This document shows, one piece after another, positions 51,644-59,800 of a stretch of 64,000 nucleotides of DNA (the stretch's first letter is position 1; each line of letters starts with the position of its first letter). The DNA is from Jatrophihabitans sp. GTDB lineage: Bacteria; Actinomycetota; Actinomycetes; Mycobacteriales; Jatrophihabitantaceae. The notes under the pieces are model-generated. The model ran no database searches. It was not told the DNA's origin and was given only the letters and a program-made list of their open reading frames with translations. The position numbers and the translations under genes are program-made. Location of the stretch: positions 1 through 64,000 of the forward strand of contig DASWNX010000014.1 of assembly GCA_036399055.1 (NCBI GenBank), read 5' to 3'.

Positions 51644-52291
51644 TCACACCCTGTCGGCCGCCAGGTTGTCGTGAAGGCACTCGATCCTCGCGGCCCGGTT
51701 GTCCTTCGACCAGTCGGTCCAACCGTTCTCATACTTCGTGTGAAGGGCTATGAGGGACGCTGAATCCGGTTTCAAGGTGACCATGCCCCGCACGTCTTGG
51801 GCCTGGGGCCCCTGCCCCTGCGCCTCTTGCCCTCTCACGGTGAACTTCGCCTGGAACTCCTTGGCGATCCACTTACCGAGCGTCTCGTCCCGATCCTTCG
51901 TCGCGACGACGACTCCACCGATCAGGGCGGTCAACGCAGTGCTCGCCTGGGTGATGAGTTCTTTCACGGGGTCCTTCTCACCCGCGACGGCAGACAGCTT
52001 CACGGTCACCAGGACCGTCGCGCACGTGGCCACAGCGGCGAGGAGGCCGTTGAGCCACGCATAGGATTCGAAGGCCCCTAGAGCGGCTTTGGGCCGTCGC
52101 GTTATCAGGCTGCGCGCGGCTGGGGCGATACCCACTGCCAATGCGACAGCTCCGAGCAAGGCGACCCACGTCGGCCAGTACACGCCGTCATACCAGTATT
52201 TCGCCAGCACCAGGCCCACCAATGTGTATGCCGCGGTGGCCAGTGGCACCTTCAACGGGGCCAGCAGGACAGTCAACGATCGGGCCGCCAC
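51644..52291 (-). CDS. Unrecognised membrane protein
   Basis: 215 residues, not matched to a family I know. Hydrophobic segments at about 6-30, 39-58, 79-100 and a shorter one at 115-131, then a soluble basic C-terminal region of about 80 residues ('WIAKEFQAKFTVRG', Gln/Gly-rich 'EAQGQGPQAQD', ending 'ECLHDNLAADRV'). GTG start three bases after the stop of a 62-residue gene on the same strand, so the two are probably one unit. The GTG has a poor ribosome site, which favours translational coupling. Confidence 0.65.
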   Translation of the reverse strand: MAARSLTVLLAPLKVPLATAAYTLVGLVLAKYWYDGVYWPTWVALLGAVALAVGIAPAARSLITRRPKAALGAFESYAWLNGLLAAVATCATVLVTVKLSAVAGEKDPVKELITQASTALTALIGGVVVATKDRDETLGKWIAKEFQAKFTVRGQEAQGQGPQAQDVRGMVTLKPDSASLIALHTKYENGWTDWSKDNRAARIECLHDNLAADRV

Positions 52292-52294
52292 CGA

Positions 52295-52483
52295 CTACGC
52301 CGGATGAGTGTGGGGCGGTGTGTGCGTACAGGACATGTACTCTTTTCCACCCGCGAACACGTAGAACATCTCCCCGAACGGCACCGTCTCTCGGCACTCG
52401 CCGATGAACCCTGACTTGTCGGCGATCAGTTCTTCCCGCCGGGACTCAACGGCCTCGTGCAGGCCGTCATCCTGGTCCGTCAT
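52295..52483 (-). CDS. 62-residue acidic small protein, unknown
   Basis: Starts MTDQDDGLHEAVESRREELI and ends with a Cys/His tail 'YMSCTHTPPHTHPA'. GGGAGGG lies seven bases before the ATG, a strong ribosome site that argues for real translation; a longer frame to 52534 lacks one. Two cysteines and four histidines invite a metal-binding guess, not a claim. It is coupled to the downstream membrane-protein gene. Confidence 0.6.
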   Translation of the reverse strand: MTDQDDGLHEAVESRREELIADKSGFIGECRETVPFGEMFYVFAGGKEYMSCTHTPPHTHPA

Positions 52484-52608
52484 AGCGCATCCCTCCCAGG
52501 CAGAGAGAATGGCGCCCTTCTCCGCCTCGGGCACGGCTTTTCAGCAAATGGAATCGACCGCAGAACCACCGCACCGGGCAGGGCCGAGACACTCAGGCGG
52601 AAACAGGC

Positions 52609-52950
52609 TCACCAGCCCAGCTCGTGCAAGCGATCGTCGTCGATGCCGAAGTGGTGGCCCACTTCGTGGATCACCGTCCGGCGCACCTCTTCCACGACTT
52701 CGGCCTCGGTGCTGCAGATGGAGCAGATCGCCTGGTGGTAAATGGTGATCTGATCGGGCAACGCGCCGGAGTATTGGCTGGTGCGCTCCGTCAGCGGGAT
52801 ACCGCGGTAGAGCCCCAACAGGCCCGCAGGGCCGGCGTCGTGCTCGACGACGACCGCCACGTTGCGCATCATCCGGCCCAGATCCGGGGGCAACCCGTCC
52901 AATGCCTGGCCGACCATCGCCTCGAAGCTATCGGGATCTACCTCAACCAT
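52609..52950 (-). CDS. Small zincin-family metallopeptidase
   Basis: 113 residues with the active-site helix HEVGHHFGIDDDRLHELG (95-112) and the upstream 'GLLGLYRGIPLTERTSQYSGALPDQITIY', the pattern of the bacterial Zincin_1 (MPN-like minimal metallopeptidase) family. The role is unknown. The ATG has GGAGG only one base upstream, the same tight spacing as the YefM antitoxin gene. Confidence 0.85.
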   Translation of the reverse strand: MVEVDPDSFEAMVGQALDGLPPDLGRMMRNVAVVVEHDAGPAGLLGLYRGIPLTERTSQYSGALPDQITIYHQAICSICSTEAEVVEEVRRTVIHEVGHHFGIDDDRLHELGW

Positions 52951-53062
52951 GCCTCCAGTGTGGGTGGTGACCGGGACGCGATCGCAGCCGGGCTGCGCTG
53001 GTCACCGGTGGCGTCGTGAAGAGTCAGGACGCCAACGCCGCACGAGACCCCGTGCCGCTTCG

Positions 53063-53212
53063 TTAGGGCCTCAGTCCGCGGTAGCCCTGCTGCGTTCGAG
53101 GGCCGTCAGTTTTCCAGCGGAAGGTCGCGCGCAAACGGTCCAGCGCGCCCGCCAGGTGCTCGACCTCGGCGTCGGCGTCGGATGGTTCCCACGGACGGTC
53201 GCTGTCAGCCAT
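53063..53212 (-). pseudogene. Truncated DinB/DUF664 (mycothiol-transferase-like) N-terminal remnant
   Basis: A 49-codon frame with a GAGG before the ATG. Residues 16-36 ('EVEHLAGALDRLRATFRWKTD') match the conserved start of DUF664/DinB proteins, normally about 160-190 residues. After that the frame loses similarity and stops ('GPRTQQGYRGLRP'). The metal-binding histidines of the fold are missing. It looks like a gene cut short by deletion or frame loss upstream of the zincin gene. Confidence 0.6.
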
Positions 53213-53272
53213 GGCCTCACCGTAGTACGGCCTGGGCGGGGCTCGATGCCGTAGGAACCCGACGTTTTCCGC

Positions 53273-53506
53273 CTATGCCGATCGCGCGCGAACCCAGCGC
53301 ACAAGGCTGCGCACGCCGACGATGCCGAGCCCGATGACTCCCCCGACGGCTGCGGCCGGAACGCCGACTTCGAGCGCCGCGGCCCAGGCGGTGGGAACGT
53401 AGACCCTCAACCCCCACACCAGACCCGCCACCAGTCCGATGACGCCGCACCCACACGCGGCCCATCCGACGATCCAGTCGCCGGGGCGCTGCCACAGACC
53501 GGTCAT
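53273..53506 (-). CDS. Small two-helix membrane protein
   Basis: 77 residues with two hydrophobic helices (about 13-34 and 42-65) and an Arg-rich end 'RSLVRWVRARSA'. The ATG overlaps the stop of the VOC gene (ATGA). No family recognised. Confidence 0.65.
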   Translation of the reverse strand: MTGLWQRPGDWIVGWAACGCGVIGLVAGLVWGLRVYVPTAWAAALEVGVPAAAVGGVIGLGIVGVRSLVRWVRARSA

Positions 53507-53889
53507 GCCGGAGCGATCCGCTCGTAGAGCGTGATCAGGTTGTGGTCCGGGTCCAGGACCGCGAATTCGCGCGTCCCCCACGGCTTGTCGCTTAACCCGG
53601 CGTTGGGATGGACCACCCCCAGCTCGTGGCAGTGCCGATGCAGTTCGTCGACGCAGGTGACCTCGATCCGGCAGGAGACGCTGCCCGCCAGGCGCCGCTC
53701 CGCCCCCGGCGCGCTGCCGTCAGCCACCCAGACGTGAAGCTCGACCTGGTCACGTCGCAGGATCCCCAGACCGCGGCCCTCGTGCTGGAACTCCACGAAG
53801 CCCAACGCGTCCTGCAGGAACGCGACCGCGCGCCGCTCGTCGGAGACCGCCAGCGCCGGCACGGCCGCCAGAAACCGAGGCTGGTCCAT
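53503..53889 (-). CDS. VOC-family (glyoxalase/bleomycin-resistance-like) protein
   Basis: 128 residues with two beta-alpha-beta modules: 'AVPALAVSDERRAVAFLQDALGFVEFQHEGRGLGILRRDQVELHVW' and 'CRIEVTCVDELHRHCHELGV...WGTREFAVLDPDHNLITLYE'. These are typical of bleomycin-resistance/dioxygenase-superfamily proteins. Conserved His and Glu positions of a metal site are partly present. It may bind a drug or act as a small lyase or isomerase. Confidence 0.85.
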   Translation of the reverse strand: MDQPRFLAAVPALAVSDERRAVAFLQDALGFVEFQHEGRGLGILRRDQVELHVWVADGSAPGAERRLAGSVSCRIEVTCVDELHRHCHELGVVHPNAGLSDKPWGTREFAVLDPDHNLITLYERIAPA

Positions 53890-53943
53890 CCACTGGCCTC
53901 CTCACCCTCAACCCGACAGGGCCAGGTCAGTATGCCTACTCCC

Positions 53944-53979
53944 CCGGACCAACAGAACCGACCGGACCAACAGAACCAC
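53944..53979. repeat. 18-bp tandem duplication
   Basis: CCGGACCAACAGAACCGA followed by the same 18 bases with the last one changed. It lies in the spacer between the lipoprotein gene and the VOC gene. Confidence 0.75.
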
Positions 53980-53992
53980 AGCGAAATGGACA

Positions 53993-54020
53993 GTGCCGCC
54001 GGCTGGTGAGCCGGCGGCAC
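53993..54020 (-). terminator. Terminator hairpin after the lipoprotein gene
   Basis: A perfect 12-bp stem (GTGCCGCCGGCT / AGCCGGCGGCAC) with a 4-base loop, 30 bases past the lipoprotein stop on the minus strand. Only short T stretches follow in the transcribed direction (TGTCCATTTCGC), so it would be an actinobacterial-type terminator without a U-tract. Confidence 0.65.
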
Positions 54021-54050
54021 CGTATATCGCGCTGTCACGCGCGGGGCTCG

Positions 54051-54503
54051 CTACTTCTTGCGGGCTACCACCGACACCGAGGTCTCACCCGCGCACTGGG
54101 ACATCTCACGGATGGCCCACCGGCCGTCGAACTCCGCTGAGGTCCAGTCGGACTCGGCGTCATGCGGCTCGGTCTCGCCGTTCTTCAATGTGAAGCCCTT
54201 GGCCGGCAGGTCGTCCTGCAGGCCCTTCAGAACATCCTTGAACGCGGTGTTCGTCACGCCCTCAATCACCAAGCCGGCATCACCGCGGTTCTCGGCCGAG
54301 GTGACGATCGTTCCGGCCGGCAACGGGAAGTTCGTGGGGAAGCCGTCGGGCAACTGCGCGGCTTTGGCGTCCTTGAGGCAGACGGCGGCGCCGGCCGCAG
54401 CCGCTTCTCTCTCCTTCTCTTTCTCCTTCTCAGACTCGCTCTCGCAACCGGCAACCAGGATCAGAGCTGTCGCGACGGCGGCAGCCCGGGCAGCCCACCT
54501 CAT
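54051..54503 (-). CDS. Lipoprotein of unknown function
   Basis: 150 residues. Signal peptide with lipobox LVAGC (16-20), then a highly charged 'ESESEKEKEKEREAAAA' spacer and a small domain containing two further cysteines ('VCLKDAK', 'SQCAGE') that could form a disulfide. The ATG overlaps the stop of the secreted Asp-box protein (ATGA), so the two exported proteins are made together. Confidence 0.8.
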   Translation of the reverse strand: MRWAARAAAVATALILVAGCESESEKEKEKEREAAAAGAAVCLKDAKAAQLPDGFPTNFPLPAGTIVTSAENRGDAGLVIEGVTNTAFKDVLKGLQDDLPAKGFTLKNGETEPHDAESDWTSAEFDGRWAIREMSQCAGETSVSVVARKK

Positions 54504-56584
54504 TTGATGGTCACCGAGATGGAACGCCGGTTGTCGGCCTCGTTGGACTCGGTGACCACGTTGGCGGGGTCGGTTATCGCCAACACGGTCTGGCTGCCCT
54601 TGAGCTGCTTGGTGCTCCAGGCTGCCGTCACCGTCTTGGACGTGCCGGCCGGCACGGCCACCGGCGCCGAGGTGCTCAGCACCGTGCCGTTGACCACGAA
54701 CTGGACGGGGGCGGTCGCGGCCGCCTTGCCGAGGTTGGTCACCGTCGCCGTGATCGAAGACGCGCCGTTGGCCGCGAGGGCAGCGGAGACATTGCTGAGC
54801 GTCAGGTTGGCCGCCGGGTCACTGGCCGCGAACATCGTCAGGCCGTCGTACTGGCGGGCGATGGTGGCGTAGGCGTCGAAGTTGTTGACGCCGGTGCTCG
54901 CGCAGCTGCCGGTGCAGCCGTCGGCGTAGCCGACCTGGACCCGGCCCTGCTTGTCGATGGTGGAGCCGATGAAGTCGAGCAGGTTGCGGTCGGTTCCACA
55001 GGTCGTGCCGCCGGTGCAGATCGAGCCGATCTGGACCGGGTCGGTCGGGGTGGCGTCGACGGTCACCCAGCTGGCGCCACCGTCATAGGTGAAGGCGGTG
55101 TAGAGGTGCCAGGCGCCCTTGAAGTTCACCGCGTCCTGGTAGTTGCCAGCGGTCGTGGTGCCGATCCAGCTCACCGCGGCCCGGTTGTCATCGCCGGCCA
55201 CCGCGGTCGGGAACACCGAGTTCTTCACGCCCTGGGACGCGCCGACGTTGAAGTCGTTGACCCAGGTGACGCCCTTGTCGTGGCTGACCGCGACGTGCTG
55301 GGTGCCGTCACCGTTGGCGTAACCGAAGTACACCGTGCCGTTGGCGCCGATGCTGACCGCCGGGTCGGTGTCGCCGGGAAGGCTGTTGGGGATCTTGTGC
55401 ACCGTCCAGGTCTTGCCGTTGTCGGAGGAGACGGTCACTGCCTGGTTGCCGCCGCAGTTCTTGTTCGGCACGTAGGCGGTGCCGTCGGGGGCAACCATGA
55501 TGTGGCCGTGCAGGCCGCCGCAGTCGAGCAGGTTGTAGACCGGAACGCCGACGCCGAAGGTGGCGCCGCCGTCGCGCGACAGCGCGCAGAACGCGGTGGC
55601 GATGTCCTGGCTGCAGTAGTAGACGGCGCGGGGGTAGAGGTTCAGCGCGTTCAGCGGGTCCCCGGCGACGAAGTTGCCGCCGCCGAGGGTCTGGTGATCG
55701 ACACCGGACTTGATGCCGCCGCCGGTGCTCGGGTGCCAGGTGAGGCCCTCGTCATCGGTGTAGCAGGTCAGCGAGTTGGCGCCGGACAGTTGCGACTCGA
55801 ACGTCCGGCCGGTGACCGCGTCGGTGTAGAGGATCGGATCGAGAGAGATGGTCGACCCTGCCAGGCAGCCATTGGCCGCCTTGGCCGACACATCGCTCCA
55901 GGTGGCCGCCGGCGGGGTCACCGCGTCGTTGAACCTGACCTTGTAGGTCGACAGGTAGGCCTGGTAGAAGCTTGAGCCGGTCTTGAAGCTGTTGCCGATG
56001 GACGGCTCGCCCGCGTTGTGCGCGTCAGCCAGCGTCTCGGGCGCGCCGTAATTGGCCAGCTTGGGGGCCGGCGCGGTGGAACCCGGCGCTCCGTCGGAGG
56101 CCTTGGCCACCATGCTCGCGCTCGCCGAGTAACTCTGGCCGAGCGGAGCGAACGGGACCACCCGCACCGTGTACGTGCCGCTGGTCGGCGGCAGCACGAT
56201 GACCTCGGGGTCGGCCGAGGAGGCCGCGGTGGCCACCGTGGCGCCGGCGGAGTTCAGGACGTAGACGTCGAAGTCGGCGGCGGCGTTGGGCCAGCTGACC
56301 GCGATCTTGAGGTTGTTGGCGTCTCCGTAGCCGGCCGGCGTCGTCACCGTCAGGGTGTAGTCGTCACAGGACTGGGGCAGCGTGCAGACCGGGTCACCAG
56401 CCTGCGCCGTCACGTTCGGAGCGAGGAACGGGCCAGCGGACCAGGACTTGGCGCCACTGGTGTCGGTCACCGTGCCCGAGGAAGGGGTGGAGCCGGATGC
56501 CGCGACGGCGCCGGAGACTGCAAGGGCGGAGACGGCCACGGCCACCAGCGCGAGCCGGCGGCGGCGTCCCGAAAAGGGCTTCAT
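54500..56584 (-). CDS. Secreted Asp-box (BNR/sialidase-like) protein with a CARDB domain
   Basis: About 694 residues. Signal peptide 'MKPFSGRRRRLALVAVAVSALAVSGAVAASG'-like: basic start, hydrophobic core, Ala cleavage region. Then a PPC-like beta domain ('LKIAVSWPNAAADFDVYVLNSAG...SGTYTVRVVPF'), a beta-propeller region with Asp-boxes ('SRDGGATFG', 'SSDNGKTW', 'SHDKGVTW', 'TYDGGASW') and a C-terminal CARDB adhesion-type domain ('ATVTNLGKAAATAPVQFVVNG...ESNEADN'). No sialidase Arg triad is evident. ATGs at 56602 and 56638 lie inside or above the promoter -10, so this ATG is preferred. Confidence 0.82.
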   Translation of the reverse strand: MKPFSGRRRRLALVAVAVSALAVSGAVAASGSTPSSGTVTDTSGAKSWSAGPFLAPNVTAQAGDPVCTLPQSCDDYTLTVTTPAGYGDANNLKIAVSWPNAAADFDVYVLNSAGATVATAASSADPEVIVLPPTSGTYTVRVVPFAPLGQSYSASASMVAKASDGAPGSTAPAPKLANYGAPETLADAHNAGEPSIGNSFKTGSSFYQAYLSTYKVRFNDAVTPPAATWSDVSAKAANGCLAGSTISLDPILYTDAVTGRTFESQLSGANSLTCYTDDEGLTWHPSTGGGIKSGVDHQTLGGGNFVAGDPLNALNLYPRAVYYCSQDIATAFCALSRDGGATFGVGVPVYNLLDCGGLHGHIMVAPDGTAYVPNKNCGGNQAVTVSSDNGKTWTVHKIPNSLPGDTDPAVSIGANGTVYFGYANGDGTQHVAVSHDKGVTWVNDFNVGASQGVKNSVFPTAVAGDDNRAAVSWIGTTTAGNYQDAVNFKGAWHLYTAFTYDGGASWVTVDATPTDPVQIGSICTGGTTCGTDRNLLDFIGSTIDKQGRVQVGYADGCTGSCASTGVNNFDAYATIARQYDGLTMFAASDPAANLTLSNVSAALAANGASSITATVTNLGKAAATAPVQFVVNGTVLSTSAPVAVPAGTSKTVTAAWSTKQLKGSQTVLAITDPANVVTESNEADNRRSISVTIK

Positions 56585-56603
56585 GCCAAGGTAACGACGC
56601 ATA

Positions 56604-56609
56604 AATATA
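56604..56609 (-). promoter_or_regulatory. -10 element of the Asp-box protein gene
   Basis: TATATT on the minus strand in the run CTATATTTATG. It ends two bases before one in-frame ATG, so transcription should start beyond that codon; this decides the start codon at 56584. No clear -35. Confidence 0.45.
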
Positions 56610-56710
56610 GAGGTTACGGCGTGGTGTCGGTTTTTCACAGCTTCTTCTCAGGCTGGCGGTAAGCGGCGTGCGCGCCGGTCATCCCGCTTGGCCGTATCCG
56701 GCTCGGCTCG

Positions 56711-56771
56711 CCCGCACGCCGCCTGCCGGCGGCATAAACGCGCCCCGCACGCCGCCTGCCGGCGGCATAAA
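56711..56771. repeat. 28-bp direct repeat with internal hairpins upstream of hrpA
   Basis: Two perfect copies (56711-56738, 56744-56771) of a 28-base unit starting CCCGCACGCCGCCTGCCGGC. Each contains the stem GCCGCC-TGCC-GGCGGC and ends in ATAAA. They sit in the divergent spacer between the Asp-box gene and hrpA. Confidence 0.8.
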
Positions 56772-56805
56772 GCAGGCGACGCCCGGCACTACCCTTGACA
56801 GCGAG

Positions 56806-59800
56806 ATGTCATCGTCAGCGCAGCCGCCCGAGCCGTCCCGGCCACCCCGGTCGCCGCGGCGGTCCCGACCCTCCCGTCGACCCCAGTCCGAGCACCCCAA
56901 GACCGAGCGCCCCAAAACCGAGCACCCCAAGACCCAGCACCCCAAGACCGAGCGCCCCCAGACCGAGCACCCCAAGACCGAGCGCCCTCAGACCCAGCAC
57001 CCCAAGACCCAGCGTCCCAAAACCGAGCACCCCAAGTCGCAGCGGCCGAAGTCTGAACGTCCGGCCGTCTCCACCCCGGCAGCGGCTGAGCAGGCCCGCG
57101 AGCTGACTCGCCGGATCGAGGAGTTGGGCCCCCGTGACCGGCACCAGTTGGCCCGCCGGCTGGCCGGCGCAGCCGCAAGCCTCGACCGCTTGGCGGCGCT
57201 GGCCAAGGACGTCGAACGGGCCGAGCGCCGGCTGGCCCAGCGCCGGGCCGCGGTTCCGACGATCAGCTACCCGGCCGATTTGCCGGTCAGCCAGCGCCGT
57301 GAAGACCTGCTGGCAGCGATCGCCGAGCACCAGGTGGTCGTGGTGGCCGGCGAGACCGGCTCGGGCAAGACCACCCAGCTGCCCAAGCTCTGCTTGGAAC
57401 TCGGCCGTGGCGTCAAGGGCATGATCGGGCACACCCAGCCCCGGCGGATCGCCGCCCGCGCGGTCGCCGAGCGGGTGGCCGACGAGCTGGGCGCCGAGGT
57501 CGGCGGCACGGTCGGCTTCGCGGTCCGGTTCACCGACCGGGTCAGCGACACCAGCCTGGTCAAGCTGATGACCGACGGCATCCTGCTGGCCGAGATCCAG
57601 CGCGACCGGATGCTGCGCGCCTACGACACGATCATTCTGGACGAGGCCCACGAGCGCAGTCTCAACATCGACTTCCTGCTGGGATACCTCAAGCAACTGC
57701 TCCCCCGCCGGCCCGACCTGAAGCTGATCATCACCTCGGCCACCATCGACCCGCAACGCTTCGCCGAGTACTTCACCGGCGCGCCGATCATCGAGGTGTC
57801 CGGACGCAGCTACCCGGTCGAGGTCAGGTACCGCCCGATCATCGAGGAGGACTCCGACTCCAACTCACGGGAGGAACGCGACCAGGTCACCGCGATCTGC
57901 GACGCGCTCACCGAGCTGCGCCGCGAGCCGGCCGGGGATGTGCTGGTGTTCCTGTCCGGCGAGCGCGAGATCCGCGACACCGCCGAGGCGATCAACGCCC
58001 TAAAGCTGCCCGACACCGAGGTGCTGCCGCTGTACGCGCGGCTCTCGGCCGCCGAGCAGCACCGGGTGTTCGCCGGCCACCGCGGCCGGCGGGTGGTGCT
58101 GTCCACCAATGTCGCCGAGACCTCGCTCACGGTGCCGGGGATCAAGTACGTGATCGACTCGGGCGTCGCCCGCATCTCGCGCTACAGCCAGCGCACGAAG
58201 GTCCAGCTGCTGCCGATCGAGGCGATCTCGCGGGCCTCGGCCACCCAGCGGGCCGGCCGCTGCGGGCGGACCTCGGAAGGCATCTGCATCCGGCTGTACT
58301 CCGAAGATGACTTCCAGTCCCGTCCGGAGTTCACCGACCCCGAGATCCTGCGCACCAACCTGGCCTCGGTGATTCTGCAGATGGCCTCGCTGGAACTGGG
58401 CCCGGTCGAGCGCTTCGGCTTTCTCGACCCGCCCGACGCCCGGCAGATCGCCGACGGCGTCGGGTTGCTGACCGAGCTCGGCGCGCTGCAGACCGGCACG
58501 GCCGCCCAGCAGCCCAAGCTCACCGAGCTGGGCCGCCAGATCGCTCAACTGCCGGTGGACCCGCGGCTGGCCCGGATGATCATCGAGGCCGACCGGCGCG
58601 GCTGCGTGCGCGACGTGCTGGTGCTGGCCGCGGCGCTGTCGATCCAGGACCCGCGCGAGCGCCCGGTCGAGCACCAGCAGGCGGCCGACCAGCAGCACGC
58701 CCGGTTCGCCGACCCGACCTCGGACTTCGCCAGCTATCTCAACCTGTGGCGCCACGTCCGCGAGCAGCAGGAGCAGCTGTCCTCCAGCCAGTTCCGCCGG
58801 ATGTGCCGGACCGAGTACCTCAACTACCTGCGGATCCGCGAGTGGCAGGACCTGTTCGGCCAGCTCCGCCAGATCGTCAAGGGGATGGGGGTGCAGATCG
58901 GCGACCAGCCGGCCGACCCCGAGCAGGTGCACCGCAGCCTGCTCTCGGGCCTGCTGTCCCACGTCGGGCTCAAGGACAGCGCCCGCCGCGACTACCTCGG
59001 AGCCCGCAACGCCCGGTTCGCGATCTTCCCCGGCTCGGCGCTGTTCAAGAAGCAGCCGGACTACCTGATGGCGGCCGAGCTGGTCGAGACGTCGCGGCTG
59101 TGGGCCCGGGTGAACGCCGGCGTCAAGCCTGAGTGGGCCGAGGAGCTGGCCGAGCACCTGGTCAAGCGCAGTTACAGCGAGCCGCACTGGGAACGCAACC
59201 GGGGCGCGGTGATGGCCTTTGAACGGGTCACCCTGTACGGGGTGCCGCTGGTGGTGGCCCGCAAGGTCGGGTACGCCGCCATCGAGCCGGAGCTGTGCCG
59301 CGAGCTGTTCATCAGGCACGCCCTGGTCGAGGGCGACTGGCAGAGCAGGCACCACTTCTTCGCCGCCAACCGGGCGCTGGTGGCCGAAGTGCAGGACCTG
59401 GAGAACCGGGCCCGACGGCGCGACATCATGGTCGATGACGAGTCGGTCTTCGCCTTCTACGACCAGCGGATCCCCGCCTCGGTGGTGTCGGGGAGGCACT
59501 TCGACGCCTGGTGGAAGAAGGCCCGTCACCAGCAGCCGGACCTGCTCGACCTGTCCACCAGCCAGCTGGTCCGGCCGGGCGCGGAGTCGATCTCGGCCGA
59601 GCAGTTCCCGGACCGGTGGAGCTCCGGCGACTACGAGCTGGAGCTGAGCTACCGCTTCGAGCCGGGCGCGGCTGCCGACGGCGTCACGGTCGGCATCCCG
59701 TTGCCGGTGCTGAACGAGGCCACCGCGGCGGGCCTGGACTGGCAGGTGCCGGGGCTGCGGACCGAGCTGGTGACCGCGCTGCTGCGCACCCTGCCCAAGC

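Noticed and set aside
53071-53304. 77-residue minus-strand open frame
   Set aside because: Arg/Thr/Pro-rich shadow of the DUF664 remnant frame, which has the ribosome site and the family match.
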